Below, piece after piece: positions 42,819 through 52,566 of a DNA stretch of 64,000 bases. Every line of letters begins with the position of its first letter. The first letter of the stretch is position 1. A program made the translations under genes and the position numbers. The stretch comes from Parasphingorhabdus marina DSM 22363 (GTDB lineage Bacteria; Pseudomonadota; Alphaproteobacteria; Sphingomonadales; Sphingomonadaceae), in contig NZ_FSQW01000002.1 of NCBI RefSeq assembly GCF_900128895.1, forward strand, positions 1,178,001 to 1,242,000. The letters run 5' to 3'. Below the pieces are notes generated by a model. The model did not search any database. It saw only the letters and a program-made list of their open reading frames with translations, and was not told the DNA's origin.

Positions 42819-44216
42819 ATGCTGGGGGATAAGGAATCCGTTCGGGATCCCTATCACGACTATGATCAGTGGTTCGCGGACGAGGACCCGGCCCGGATTG
42901 AACGGAAAGCCCGACAGGCCGAAGCCTTCTTCCGCAAGACAGGCATCACATTCAACGTTTATGGATCCGATGAAGCTGACGAGCGGCTGATCCCTTTCGA
43001 TGTTGTCCCGCGAATCATTTCCGCGCGCGAGTGGCGCAAATTGTCACGCGGCATCGAACAGCGCGTCCGCGCCCTCAATGCCTTCCTGCATGACATTTAC
43101 CACCGCCAGGAAATCCTTCGTGCCGGCCGCGTGCCGTTTGAACTGATCGCGAATAACGAAGCCTTTTTGCCGCAAATGGTCGGTGTCAATCCGCCGGGTG
43201 AAATCTACACCCATATCGTCGGCACTGATATTGTCCGGACTGGACCGGATGACTTTTTCGTGCTCGAAGACAATGCGCGAACACCGTCCGGCGTCTCCTA
43301 TATGCTCGAAAACCGGGAAACCATGCTGCAGATGTTCCCCGAACTTTTCTCGCGCATTCCGGTCCAGCCGGTTAGCAAATATCCGACGAGTCTGCGCCGG
43401 TCGCTCGGAGCCTGCGCGCCGGTGCAGTGCGAAGGACGGCCCGTCGTCGCAGTACTGACGCCGGGCATCCACAACTCCGCCTATTTCGAGCACAGTTTTC
43501 TCGCCGACCAGATGGGCGTCGAACTGGTCGAAGGCCATGACCTGCGGGTTGTCGACGGGCGTATCGCGATGCGGACCACCGAAGGCCACACCAACATCGA
43601 TGTGCTCTACCGGCGGGTGGATGATGATTTTCTCGATCCGCTCAATTTCAATCCGGAATCGATGCTGGGCGTGCCCGGTATCATGGACGTATACCGGTCC
43701 GGCGGCATCACCATCGCCAACGCGCCGGGCACCGGCATAGCCGATGACAAGGCGCTTTATTCCTACATGCCGGAAATTGTCGAATTCTACACGGGCGAGA
43801 AACCGCTGTTACAGAATGTCGAAACCTACCGCTGTTCCGATTCCGGGCATCTCGCCTATGTGCTCGACAATCTGGCCGATCTGGTGGTCAAGGAAGTTCA
43901 CGGATCCGGCGGCTACGGAATGCTGGTCGGACCAGCGGCCAGCAAGAAGGAGATCGAGGCGTTTCGCAAGAAACTGAAGGCCCGGCCGGACAATTACATC
44001 GCGCAGCCCACGCTCGCGCTTTCGACTGTCCCGGTATTCACGAAAAAGGGTCTCGCGCCGCGTCATGTAGATCTGCGGCCCTTTGTGCTGGTCGCTCCCG
44101 ATCGCATTGACATCACCCCCGGCGGACTGACCCGGGTGGCGATGACCGAGGGATCGCTGGTCGTCAATTCGAGTCAGGGCGGCGGCACCAAGGACACCTG
44201 GGTGCTGGAGGAATGA
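42819..44216 (+). CDS. Circularly permuted ATP-grasp protein (Anbu cluster)
   Basis: 465 residues from ATG 42819. The family usually begins with FDEM; here IRFFDEM is encoded from 42801, starting at an ATC, with AAGGGG six bases ahead, so translation may start 18 bases earlier at a noncanonical ATC. The ATP-grasp core contains RTPSGVSYMLENRETM and VKEVHGSGGYGMLVGP. It ligates an amine and carboxylate using ATP. Part of the Anbu cluster with alpha-E, transglutaminase and Anbu genes, which follow with 4- and 2-base gaps. Confidence 0.93.
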   Translation: MLGDKESVRDPYHDYDQWFADEDPARIERKARQAEAFFRKTGITFNVYGSDEADERLIPFDVVPRIISAREWRKLSRGIEQRVRALNAFLHDIYHRQEILRAGRVPFELIANNEAFLPQMVGVNPPGEIYTHIVGTDIVRTGPDDFFVLEDNARTPSGVSYMLENRETMLQMFPELFSRIPVQPVSKYPTSLRRSLGACAPVQCEGRPVVAVLTPGIHNSAYFEHSFLADQMGVELVEGHDLRVVDGRIAMRTTEGHTNIDVLYRRVDDDFLDPLNFNPESMLGVPGIMDVYRSGGITIANAPGTGIADDKALYSYMPEIVEFYTGEKPLLQNVETYRCSDSGHLAYVLDNLADLVVKEVHGSGGYGMLVGPAASKKEIEAFRKKLKARPDNYIAQPTLALSTVPVFTKKGLAPRHVDLRPFVLVAPDRIDITPGGLTRVAMTEGSLVVNSSQGGGTKDTWVLEE

Positions 44217-44220
44217 GCTG

Positions 44221-45162
44221 ATGCTGGGAAAAACCGCAGGTGGCCTGTTCTGGATGTTCCGCTATCTCGAGCGCAGCGAGAATAATGCCCGACTGCTAGA
44301 TGCCGGGTTTCGCATTGCCCTGACCCGGTCAGCGAGCGCATCGGAGGAATGGAAATCTGTCCTCAAGACCACCGGTGCGGTGACCGAATATGATGCCCAG
44401 CACAATGTCTATGAGTCGCGGAAGGTCATCGATTTCCTGCTGCGCGATCCCGCCAATCCGTCGAGCGTGATATCGATCATGAAGGTCGCCCGGGACAATG
44501 CCCGCCTGGTCCGGACCGCTCTGACCCGGGAAGTCTGGGAGGCCACGAATGAAGCGTGGATGACACTGAAGGATCTGCTGGACCGGCCGATTGTGGAACA
44601 GGATCTTCCCGATGCGCTGGGTACGATCCGGAAGCAGAATGCACTCGTCCGCGGTGCCACCCATGGCACAATGATGCGCAACGACGGCTATTGCTTCACG
44701 CAGCTCGGAACCTATCTCGAGCGGGCGGACAACACCGCGCGGATTCTGGACGTGAAATATTACATGTTGCTCCCGTCCATCGCGCAGATCGGATCGTCGC
44801 TGGACAATGTGCAATGGGAAACCATCCTGCGTTCGGTTTCGGCCCAGCGCGCCTATCACTGGATGAACGGACCGCAGGTTACCGCAGCCAATATCGCCGA
44901 CTTCCTTATCCTGCAGCGGCAGATGCCGCGTTCACTCGCCTATTGCGCACAACAATCGCACGAGAGCCTTCGCTTTCTGCAGGAAGAATATGATGCAGAG
45001 CACGAGTCCTGTCGGCTCGCCCGCTCTTTGCACCAGCGCCTGAAAACCGGCGACATCAACGCCATATTCGAGGAAGGTTTGCACGAGTTTATCGAGGATT
45101 TTCTGATCCGGAACAGCACCCTGGCCGCCCGGATCGAGCAAGATTACAGGTTTCGGGAATAG
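44221..45162 (+). CDS. Alpha-E domain protein
   Basis: 313 residues, all-helical, rich in Arg/Glu. It begins MLGKTAGGLFWMFRYLERSE, the typical opening of the alpha-E family, and contains NARLVRTALTREVW and TYLERADNTARILDVKY. Function unknown; always next to the permuted ATP-grasp gene in this type of cluster, with a 4-base gap here. Cytosolic. Confidence 0.93.
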   Translation: MLGKTAGGLFWMFRYLERSENNARLLDAGFRIALTRSASASEEWKSVLKTTGAVTEYDAQHNVYESRKVIDFLLRDPANPSSVISIMKVARDNARLVRTALTREVWEATNEAWMTLKDLLDRPIVEQDLPDALGTIRKQNALVRGATHGTMMRNDGYCFTQLGTYLERADNTARILDVKYYMLLPSIAQIGSSLDNVQWETILRSVSAQRAYHWMNGPQVTAANIADFLILQRQMPRSLAYCAQQSHESLRFLQEEYDAEHESCRLARSLHQRLKTGDINAIFEEGLHEFIEDFLIRNSTLAARIEQDYRFRE

Positions 45163-45164
45163 TC

Positions 45165-45965
45165 ATGCAACTGCGCGTTCGGCATCTGACCACCTATAAT
45201 TATGATGCTCCGGTGGGATACGGCCTCCAGCAAGTGCGCCTGACGCCGAAATCCCGTCCGGGCCAGCAAATTCTGGAATGGGACATGTCGGTCGAGGGCG
45301 GCAAGAAAGAGCTGCAGTTTTCCGACCAGCACGCCAATCAGGTCGATCTGATCAGCATCGTGCCCGACGGACATGAAGTGGTGATCCGCTGCGAAGGCCT
45401 GGTCGATGTCGACGCCACGGACGGAATTGTCGGACAACATCGCGGCTTCATGCCGCTGTGGAGTTTTCGCCGTCCGACCACCCTGACAGAAGGTGGCCGG
45501 GAAACGCAGAAACTGCTCGACCAGCTGGGAGACGGGTTTTCGGGCGATATTGAACGCGCCCATGCCCTCTCCGCTATGATCCTGGAAAAAGTGCCCTATG
45601 CCATTGGCCAGACCCATGCCGGGACCACCGCCGAGGAGGCCATCGCCGGCGGTGGCGGGGTTTGCCAGGATCATGCCCATATCTTCATCACGGCCATGCG
45701 CAAGCTCGGCCACCCAGCGCGTTATGTGTCCGGATATCTGATGATGAATGACCGGGAAGAGCAGGATGCCACCCATGCCTGGGCAGAGGCGCATTTTGAC
45801 GGGGTTGGCTGGATCGGATTCGACATATCCAACGGATATTCGCCCGATGAACGCTATATCCGGGTGGCCACCGGGCTCGACTATCGCGAGGCTGCACCGG
45901 TGTCCGGCATGCGCTATGGCGGGACCACCGAAAATATGGTTGTCCAGCTCCAGGTTCAGCAGTAG
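45165..45965 (+). CDS. Transglutaminase-like cysteine protease (Anbu cluster)
   Basis: 266 residues. The N-terminal bacterial transglutaminase-like domain (LTTYNYDAPVGYGLQQVRLT) is followed by the catalytic triad: Cys in GGGVCQDHAHIF, His in ATHAWAEAHF, and Asp in GWIGFDISN. Predicted to cleave or transfer on an amide or isopeptide bond, working with the ATP-grasp and Anbu. Third gene of the cluster, two bases after alpha-E. Confidence 0.95.
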   Translation: MQLRVRHLTTYNYDAPVGYGLQQVRLTPKSRPGQQILEWDMSVEGGKKELQFSDQHANQVDLISIVPDGHEVVIRCEGLVDVDATDGIVGQHRGFMPLWSFRRPTTLTEGGRETQKLLDQLGDGFSGDIERAHALSAMILEKVPYAIGQTHAGTTAEEAIAGGGGVCQDHAHIFITAMRKLGHPARYVSGYLMMNDREEQDATHAWAEAHFDGVGWIGFDISNGYSPDERYIRVATGLDYREAAPVSGMRYGGTTENMVVQLQVQQ

Positions 45966-46009
45966 ACGTTCGCGTCACGACAGTTTGTGCGTTCGGGGGT
46001 CGCTTCATC

Positions 46010-46741
46010 ATGACATATTGCGTGGGACTTCGGCTCGACAAAGGCCTGGTGTTCATGTCGGACACCCGGACCAATGCGGGTGTCGACGACATTTCCCAGG
46101 TCAAAAAAATGCACAGCTGGGAAGTTGCCGACGAGCGGGTGATCACGCTGATGACGGCGGGCAATCTGGCGACCACCCAGGCGGTGGTGAGTCAGCTGGA
46201 CGAACGCACCAAGGCACCGGAAGACCGCAATCCTTCGATACTGACTGCACCGACCATGTTCCAGGTCGCGACCATCATCGGAGACACCTTGCACGAGATT
46301 GTCGAAGCCCACGAAGCCGCGGGACCCGCGTCGGAGTCGGTCTTCGGCGCGACCCTGATCGTCGGCGGTCAGATCAAGGGCATGGAACCGCGTCTGTTCA
46401 TGGTCTACCCCGAGGGCAACTTTATCGAGGCCAGCGATGACAATCCGTTTTTCCAGATCGGAGAAGCCAAATATGGCCGCCCGATCCTGGTCCGCGCGCT
46501 GAAACCGGACATGAGCTTTGAACAGGCGACCAAGCTGCTTTGCGTCTCGTTCGATTCCACGATCCGCGCCAATGCAGGAGTCGACCTGCCCATCGACCTG
46601 CAGGCATATACCGCCGACAGTTTTCGCATCACCGACCAGCGCCGGTTTGAGCGTGACGATCCCTATTTTCGCGAGGTTTCGCAAGGCTGGAGTGAGGCGC
46701 TGGACGTTGCATTCGGAACATTGCCGGACTTCCGGTTCTGA
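46010..46741 (+). CDS. Anbu proteasome-like peptidase
   Basis: 243 residues. Begins MTYCVGLRLDKGLVFMSDTR, so the new N-terminus after Met removal is Thr, the nucleophile of Ntn hydrolases. Asp/Lys partners appear as SDTRTNAG and VKKMHSW. This matches Anbu, the ancestral beta-type subunit, which forms large rings in vitro. It completes the cluster with the ATP-grasp, alpha-E and transglutaminase genes. The substrate is unknown; earlier genomic work has suggested peptide tagging/untagging. Confidence 0.93.
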   Translation: MTYCVGLRLDKGLVFMSDTRTNAGVDDISQVKKMHSWEVADERVITLMTAGNLATTQAVVSQLDERTKAPEDRNPSILTAPTMFQVATIIGDTLHEIVEAHEAAGPASESVFGATLIVGGQIKGMEPRLFMVYPEGNFIEASDDNPFFQIGEAKYGRPILVRALKPDMSFEQATKLLCVSFDSTIRANAGVDLPIDLQAYTADSFRITDQRRFERDDPYFREVSQGWSEALDVAFGTLPDFRF

Positions 46742-46805
46742 GCCAAAGCGGCCAATCGCCGGATTAGCTGTTTCGCTTCCCATTTCACCCGGCTAGACAC
46801 AGGTC

Positions 46806-48596
46806 ATGATCAACGATCTTCTCCCGCTGCTCAAATCAACATTTGGATTCAGCGCTTTTCGGGGCGTGCAGGAGCAGGTTCTGGAGCGGGTCATGGCGCG
46901 GCAGAACACGCTGGCCGTGATGCCAACCGGGGCCGGAAAATCGCTCTGTTATCAGCTGCCGGCAGCCGCCCGCAGCGGTACGGTTGTGGTGATTTCTCCG
47001 CTCATCGCCCTGATGCATGACCAGTTGCGCAGCGCCGAGGCGGTCGGGATTCGGGCCGCGACCCTGACATCCGCGGATGACAACCGGGCCGAGACCATGC
47101 GCCGCCTGCGCGCGGGTGAGCTGGACCTGCTCTATGCGGCGCCGGAACGGGCTTCCGGGCAGCATTTCCGCGAGCTTATCGAACAGACGCCGATATCGCT
47201 TTTCGCGATTGACGAGGCCCATTGTGTTTCCGAATGGGGACATGATTTCCGGCCGGACTATCGCCTGCTCCGTCCGCTCCTCGACCATTTTCCCGATGTC
47301 CCGCGCCTCGCCCTGACCGCCACCGCCGATGCCCATACGCGCGAAGACATCCTGATTCAGCTGGGCATCGAGAATGACGGCCTGATCATCGCCGGATTTG
47401 ACCGGCCGAACATCCGCTATGCGATTTCCCCGCGCAAGGGTCTGACCCGCCAGATCACCGATCTGATCGACCGCGTGCCCGGGCCAGGGATCATCTATGC
47501 GCCCACCCGCAATGCCACGGAGAAGCTGGCCGACAAGATTGCCCGGACCGGCCGGAGCGCCCGCGCCTATCATGCCGGCCTGCCGCCAGACGTCCGGCAG
47601 CGCAATCAGGCGGAATTTGTCGCATCGGAAGACATGGTGATGGTCGCGACCATCGCCTTTGGCATGGGGATCGACAAGCCGGACGTGCGCTTTGTCGCTC
47701 ATGCTGGTCTGCCCAAATCGATTGAAGCCTATTATCAGGAAACCGGCCGCGCCGGACGCGATGGCGACCCGGCTGAAGCGCATATGTTCTGGGGTGCAGA
47801 AGATTTTGTCCGTGCGCGGCAACGGCTGGCCGAAGTTGACGACAAGCGTCTCGATGGCGAGCGCACGCGCCTGGCCGCACTGGGCGGACTGGTCGAAGCC
47901 GCCGGATGCCGCCGGGCGATCCTGCTCCGGCATTTCGGCGAAGATCCGCCGCAGACCTGCGGAAATTGCGACAATTGCCTGAACGCACCGGCCACCTTGA
48001 ACGTGACCGAGCTGGCGCAGAAATTCCTGTCCGCCGTCTACCGAACGGGCCAGAGTTTCGGCGTGGCGCATCTCGAAGCTGTACTGACCGGGCGGGAAGA
48101 GGAAAAAATCCTCTCGCGCGGTCATCACAAGCTGTCCGTCTTTGACATTGTGAGCGCAGAGGAAGCACCGCTGATCAAGCCGCTGTCCCGTTCATTGCTG
48201 CTCCGCGACGCCTTGCGCAACACCGAATATGGCGGGCTGATGTTCGGTCCCGAGGCCAAGGCCATTCTCAAGGGACAGGAAGACGTCGCGATCGTCGAGC
48301 CGCCGAAACGCGAGCGGCGCAAACGGCGTGGCAGCAATGCGTCGCCCAACCCGGTCGGTGATCCGCTGTTCGACGCGCTGCGCGCGAAACGGACAGCGCT
48401 GGCAAAGGACCAGGGGGTCCCGCCCTATGTGATTTTCCACGACAGCGTGCTTCGCGACATGACCGGATTCAAGCCGACTACATTGAGCGCACTCAGCGAG
48501 TTGCCCGGTATTGGTGCAGCCAAGCTGGAGAAATATGGCGCAGAATTTCTTGAGGTGATTCAGGAAGTTACCGAAGCTCTGGAGCAAAGCGCGTGA
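46806..48596 (+). CDS. recQ: ATP-dependent DNA helicase RecQ
   Basis: 596 residues. Helicase motif [15 protein letters not shown], motif [19 protein letters not shown] (DEAH plus the RecQ-specific loop), motif [12 protein letters not shown]. RecQ zinc site in CGNCDNCL, then a winged helix, and a C-terminal HRDC region ([20 protein letters not shown]). 3'-5' DNA unwinding in recombination and repair. First gene of a four-gene chain: the lipoprotein after it starts inside its stop (GTGA). Confidence 0.97.
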   Translation: MINDLLPLLKSTFGFSAFRGVQEQVLERVMARQNTLAVMPTGAGKSLCYQLPAAARSGTVVVISPLIALMHDQLRSAEAVGIRAATLTSADDNRAETMRRLRAGELDLLYAAPERASGQHFRELIEQTPISLFAIDEAHCVSEWGHDFRPDYRLLRPLLDHFPDVPRLALTATADAHTREDILIQLGIENDGLIIAGFDRPNIRYAISPRKGLTRQITDLIDRVPGPGIIYAPTRNATEKLADKIARTGRSARAYHAGLPPDVRQRNQAEFVASEDMVMVATIAFGMGIDKPDVRFVAHAGLPKSIEAYYQETGRAGRDGDPAEAHMFWGAEDFVRARQRLAEVDDKRLDGERTRLAALGGLVEAAGCRRAILLRHFGEDPPQTCGNCDNCLNAPATLNVTELAQKFLSAVYRTGQSFGVAHLEAVLTGREEEKILSRGHHKLSVFDIVSAEEAPLIKPLSRSLLLRDALRNTEYGGLMFGPEAKAILKGQEDVAIVEPPKRERRKRRGSNASPNPVGDPLFDALRAKRTALAKDQGVPPYVIFHDSVLRDMTGFKPTTLSALSELPGIGAAKLEKYGAEFLEVIQEVTEALEQSA

Positions 48597-48964
48597 AGTG
48601 GGCTCCGATCACAATTCTATCCCCCTTGTTCCTGACCTCGTGCACAACGGCCGCTAGTTCGAAACCTTGGCTGGATAACTACAATCAGCCCCGAAGTGCC
48701 GAGATTCCAAATGAGGTAAGGACCTTCATTATTCAGCGTCAGGGCTGCGATCATTTTCGTGGTGAAATTGGCTATGATATGAAACGAAAGAAATTTCTCG
48801 ATAAACAGATCGAAAAATTATGCACTGGCACAGATGCGCGATTGTCACGCTTACAGGTAAAATATGCTACTATTCCTGCTGCCAGCAAAGCATTGTCTGA
48901 ATTCGAGCAATGCATCGAGCCGTTTGAGGGCCGCGACTGCAATGAAGTAATCTGGGTAGAATGA
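48593..48964 (+). CDS. Small lipoprotein
   Basis: 123 residues from GTG 48593, overlapping the recQ stop by four bases. Signal peptide with lipobox LTSC near residue 17. The mature part has three more Cys (GCDHF, KLCTG, QCIEP, RDCNE). AT-richer than recQ. No family recognised. Its stop overlaps the next gene start by four bases. Confidence 0.75.
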   Translation: MKWAPITILSPLFLTSCTTAASSKPWLDNYNQPRSAEIPNEVRTFIIQRQGCDHFRGEIGYDMKRKKFLDKQIEKLCTGTDARLSRLQVKYATIPAASKALSEFEQCIEPFEGRDCNEVIWVE

Positions 48965-49512
48965 TAATGAAGAATCCTGCTTTGATCATCGCCATATCTT
49001 CCGGGCTTGCCTTAAGCGCTTGTGGCGAGCAAAATTCCCGTTCCAGCGCTCAAGATTACGCAAAAAAGGAAAATTCGTCCATGTTCCGAACGATCAATGA
49101 AAGCATCAGCGTCTCGCCACAGATTTCGCTGGAAGATGTCGCTGCGGCCAAGGCCGAGGGCGTCACCCTGATCGTCAACAACCGGCCGGATGGCGAAGAC
49201 CCGTCGGCACCCCAGAGCGCCGACATTGAAGCGGCGGCAAAGGCGGCGGGAATCGACTATCTCGCCATCCCGATCACTCATAGCGGGTTTTCCGCACCAC
49301 AGGTCGAAGCGATGATCGGCGCGCTCGAAGGCGCCGCCGGCAAGACACTCGCCTATTGCCGTTCCGGCACACGATCAACTCTGCTCTGGTCGCTCGCCCA
49401 GGCCAAACAGGGTGTGGATCCGGATGAGATTGCGCGGCTCGCTGGCAATGCCGGCTATGACATCACGCCGATCCGCGCGATGGTCGATGCACTGTCTGCC
49501 GGAGCCCAATGA
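48961..49512 (+). CDS. DUF442 phosphatase-like protein with lipoprotein-like leader
   Basis: 183 residues from ATG 48961. The first 40 residues look like a lipoprotein leader (IAISSGLALSACGEQ, lipobox LSAC). The DUF442 domain then starts at an internal Met (MFRTINESISVSPQISLEDV), which is where ordinary DUF442 proteins begin, and AAGGAAA precedes that ATG (49081). The domain motif is AYCRSGTRSTLLW, a Cys-x4-Arg phosphatase loop. Either an exported fusion or two products from one frame. Stop overlaps the next start by four bases. Confidence 0.85.
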   Translation: MIMKNPALIIAISSGLALSACGEQNSRSSAQDYAKKENSSMFRTINESISVSPQISLEDVAAAKAEGVTLIVNNRPDGEDPSAPQSADIEAAAKAAGIDYLAIPITHSGFSAPQVEAMIGALEGAAGKTLAYCRSGTRSTLLWSLAQAKQGVDPDEIARLAGNAGYDITPIRAMVDALSAGAQ

Positions 49513-50006
49513 CGCAAACCGAAACCGAAATCCTGCCTTTCGATCGGACTACGCATCTCGACGATCTGCTCAAGCTGACGGTCCGGGCATGGGAACCGGT
49601 CTTTCCAAAAATGGAACGGGCTATCCCGGGATATGTTTATGATTCCTTCTACCCGAAGGGGTGGAAGACCCGGCAGCTCGATGATGTCCGCACCATGTGC
49701 AAGGATCCGGACGTCCACCTGTTCATCACCCGGACGGACGGGAAAATGTCGGGTTATCTGGGCGTGAAATCCCATGAAGAAGACAATATGGGCGAGATTT
49801 ACATTATCGCTGTCGACCCGGATTTCCAGCGACATGGCATTGGCCGCACCCTGATGGATTTTGCCTTTGACTGGATGCGCGATGAGGGTCTCGCGATGGT
49901 CATGGTCGAAACCGGCGGAGATCCGGGACATGCACCCGCTCGCGCCGTCTATGAGGACGCCGGATTTGAACGATATCCGGTCGCCCGCTATTTTCGGAAG
50001 CTGTAA
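49509..50006 (+). CDS. GNAT-family N-acetyltransferase
   Basis: 165 residues. ATG 49509 overlaps the preceding stop. Acetyl-CoA loop FQRHGIGRTLMDF (Q/R-x-x-G-I-G), then AVYEDAGFERYPVAR. N-terminal GNAT strand VRAWEPVFPKME. Ribosomal or small-molecule acetylation; substrate unknown. Last gene of the recQ chain. Confidence 0.9.
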   Translation: MTQTETEILPFDRTTHLDDLLKLTVRAWEPVFPKMERAIPGYVYDSFYPKGWKTRQLDDVRTMCKDPDVHLFITRTDGKMSGYLGVKSHEEDNMGEIYIIAVDPDFQRHGIGRTLMDFAFDWMRDEGLAMVMVETGGDPGHAPARAVYEDAGFERYPVARYFRKL

Positions 50007-50043
50007 GGCTGGACAGTTGCTGACAGGCTTGTAAATAGAATAC

Positions 50044-50940
50044 ATGGAGAGCCTGCCCGATCCCACTTTGTACGCGATTCCGTTTTTCGTGCTGACGGTT
50101 GCCATCGGCTTCATCACCAGCATGCGGCACAAGGACGGCAGATATGATGTGCGCGACATGGTCACGTCGCTCACTCTCGGCACCGGCAGCGTTTTCGCAG
50201 GGATACTGACCGGCGGGCTGGCCTTAGCGGTCATCTACTGGGTATATCAGTTCCGCCTGTTTGACGTGCCCTTCACATGGTGGGCCTGGATCCTCGCCTT
50301 TTTTGTCGATGACTTTTTCTATTATGTCTTTCACCGGGCCGCGCACCGGATCCGCTGGGTCTGGGCGGCGCATGTCAATCATCACAGCAGTCAATATTAC
50401 AATCTCTCGACAGCTCTGCGGCAACCTTGGACCAGCACCTTTGCGCTCACCTGGATTTTCTCGCTGCCGATGTTCCTGATCGGCTTTCATCCGGCGATGA
50501 TCGCCTTTGTCGGCGGTATCAACCTGCTGTATCAATACTGGATCCACACCGAGGCGATTGACCGGATGCCGCGCTGGTTCGAGGCCGTGATGAACACGCC
50601 GTCCCACCACCGCGTCCATCACGCCACCAATCCGCGATATCTCGACAAGAATTATGCCGGTATCCTGATCATCTGGGACAAGATGTTCGGCACGTTCGAG
50701 GCGGAACGGGACGATGAGCAGATCAAATATGGCATCATCAAAAACCTGGAAAACAACAATATAATCTGGGCGGCCTTTCACGAATGGGTGGGCATGGCAA
50801 AAGACCTTTGGGCCGCTCCGTGGCGGTACAAGCTGAATTATCTGATCAAGCCGCCGGGATGGAGCCATGATGGCAGCCGCGACAGCAGCGAAACCATCCG
50901 CGCAAGGTGGCAGGAAGAACAGAACAAGGCGTCATCCTGA
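50044..50940 (+). CDS. Sterol desaturase/fatty acid hydroxylase-family protein
   Basis: 298 residues with four or five membrane helices. The three diiron His clusters are present: FHRAAHRI, HVNHHSSQ and HHRVHH, in the spacing of the fatty-acid-hydroxylase superfamily (ERG3/ERG25-type and bacterial members). In sphingomonads such proteins can act on carotenoids or lipids; the exact substrate is not readable. Inner membrane. Confidence 0.93.
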   Translation: MESLPDPTLYAIPFFVLTVAIGFITSMRHKDGRYDVRDMVTSLTLGTGSVFAGILTGGLALAVIYWVYQFRLFDVPFTWWAWILAFFVDDFFYYVFHRAAHRIRWVWAAHVNHHSSQYYNLSTALRQPWTSTFALTWIFSLPMFLIGFHPAMIAFVGGINLLYQYWIHTEAIDRMPRWFEAVMNTPSHHRVHHATNPRYLDKNYAGILIIWDKMFGTFEAERDDEQIKYGIIKNLENNNIIWAAFHEWVGMAKDLWAAPWRYKLNYLIKPPGWSHDGSRDSSETIRARWQEEQNKASS

Positions 50941-50976
50941 ATTCGGATTCCGGGTGACGAAACGAGAGGAAAACTG

Positions 50977-52566
50977 ATGGCAGAATTTGATATCATCGTC
51001 ATAGGTGGCGGGTCCGCCGGCAGCGCCGTCGCCGGCCGGCTCAGCGAGGATGGCAAACGCAGCGTCTGCCTGATCGAGGCCGGCGGCAACAACAACAATT
51101 TCCTCGTCAAGACGCCGGGCATGATGCCGTTCCTGCTGAAAAACGCCAACTGGCGGTTCGACACCGTGCCGCAAAAAGGACTGAACGGCCGTATTGGCTA
51201 TCAGCCGCGCGGGCGCGGTCTGGGTGGTTCCAGCGCGATCAACGCGATGGTCTATATCCGTGGCAACAAGTGGGATTATGACAACTGGGCCGCAATGGGC
51301 TGCGATGGCTGGAGCTATGACGAGGTTCTGCCCTGGTTCAAGAAATCCGAAGGCAATGAACGGGGTGGCGACGCCTGGCATGGCGGAGAGGGCCCGCTGT
51401 CGGTGTCCGACCAAAAATGGCTCAATCCGGGCAGCATCGCCTTTGTTGAGGCGGCGCGCAACCTGCAAATGCCGATCCTCGATGATTTCAATGGTGAGAA
51501 ACAGGAAGGCATTGGCATATACCAGGTCACCCAGAAGGGCGGCGAACGCTGGTCAGCCGCGCGCGCCTATGTCGAACCGGGTCGCGGCCGCGCCAATCTC
51601 GAGATCCGGACCAGGTCCCTGGTGGAACGTCTGATCGTCGAAAACGGCCGGGTCACCGGTGTGCAGATCAAGCGTGGTTTCAGCCGCGAGACTTTGAAGG
51701 CACGCGGTGCTGTCGTGCTCTCTGCCGGCGCCTTCGGATCCCCGCATATCCTGCAGCTGTCGGGGATCGGGCCGGGCGACCATCTTCGGGAGAAAGGTGC
51801 GGAGGTTGTGCTCGACAAGCCGGACGTCGGATCCCATCTCAAGGACCATATCGATTTTGTCTCGGGTTATCTGACTGAATCGAAGGAACTGATTGGTGAC
51901 TCGCTGGAAGGCACGGTCCGGATGGGCAAGGCCATAATCGAGCACCGGATGAGGCGAACCGGGATCATGACCACACCCTATGCCGAGGCCGGCGGCTTCT
52001 GGAGCAGCGATCCCGACGTCCCGGCGCCGGACATTCAATATCATTTCGTTCCGGCGGTGCTCGAAGATCACGGTCGCGAAAAGGTCAAGGGCCACGGGTT
52101 CAGCTGCCACGCCTGTGTGTTGCGGCCGCACAGCAAGGGTACAGTGCGGCTCAATGATACCGACCCGTCGGCACCGCCGCGGATCGATCCGAATTTCCTC
52201 GATGATGATCGCGATATTGCCACCTTGCGCAAGGGCGTCCGCAACATGCAGCGGATCATGGAAGCGCCGCCGCTCACCGATTTCAAGCCGACCAACCGCC
52301 ATCCGATCGATATGGCGGATGACGACGCGCTGGACGCGCTGATCCGTGCCCGGGCGGATACGGTCTACCATCCGGTTGGAACCTGCCGGATGGGGGCGGA
52401 TGAAGATGCAGTCGTTGACAGCCGGCTGAAATTCCGTGGACTTGACGGTCTTTACATTGCCGATGCGTCCATCATGCCGGAGATTGTCAGCGGTAACACC
52501 AACGCGCCCAGCATCATGATCGGGGAACGGGCGGCCGACTTCATCAAGGCCGACCTCGCCGCCTAA
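50977..52566 (+). CDS. GMC oxidoreductase (choline/alcohol dehydrogenase-like)
   Basis: 529 residues. FAD-binding GGGSAGSAVAGRLSE near the N-terminus; second signature LGGSSAINAMVYIRG; catalytic His region VYHPVGTCRMG. Oxidises an alcohol group with FAD; choline dehydrogenase is one possibility but the family is broad. Convergent with nhaA, the stops overlapping by four bases. Confidence 0.93.
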   Translation: MAEFDIIVIGGGSAGSAVAGRLSEDGKRSVCLIEAGGNNNNFLVKTPGMMPFLLKNANWRFDTVPQKGLNGRIGYQPRGRGLGGSSAINAMVYIRGNKWDYDNWAAMGCDGWSYDEVLPWFKKSEGNERGGDAWHGGEGPLSVSDQKWLNPGSIAFVEAARNLQMPILDDFNGEKQEGIGIYQVTQKGGERWSAARAYVEPGRGRANLEIRTRSLVERLIVENGRVTGVQIKRGFSRETLKARGAVVLSAGAFGSPHILQLSGIGPGDHLREKGAEVVLDKPDVGSHLKDHIDFVSGYLTESKELIGDSLEGTVRMGKAIIEHRMRRTGIMTTPYAEAGGFWSSDPDVPAPDIQYHFVPAVLEDHGREKVKGHGFSCHACVLRPHSKGTVRLNDTDPSAPPRIDPNFLDDDRDIATLRKGVRNMQRIMEAPPLTDFKPTNRHPIDMADDDALDALIRARADTVYHPVGTCRMGADEDAVVDSRLKFRGLDGLYIADASIMPEIVSGNTNAPSIMIGERAADFIKADLAA

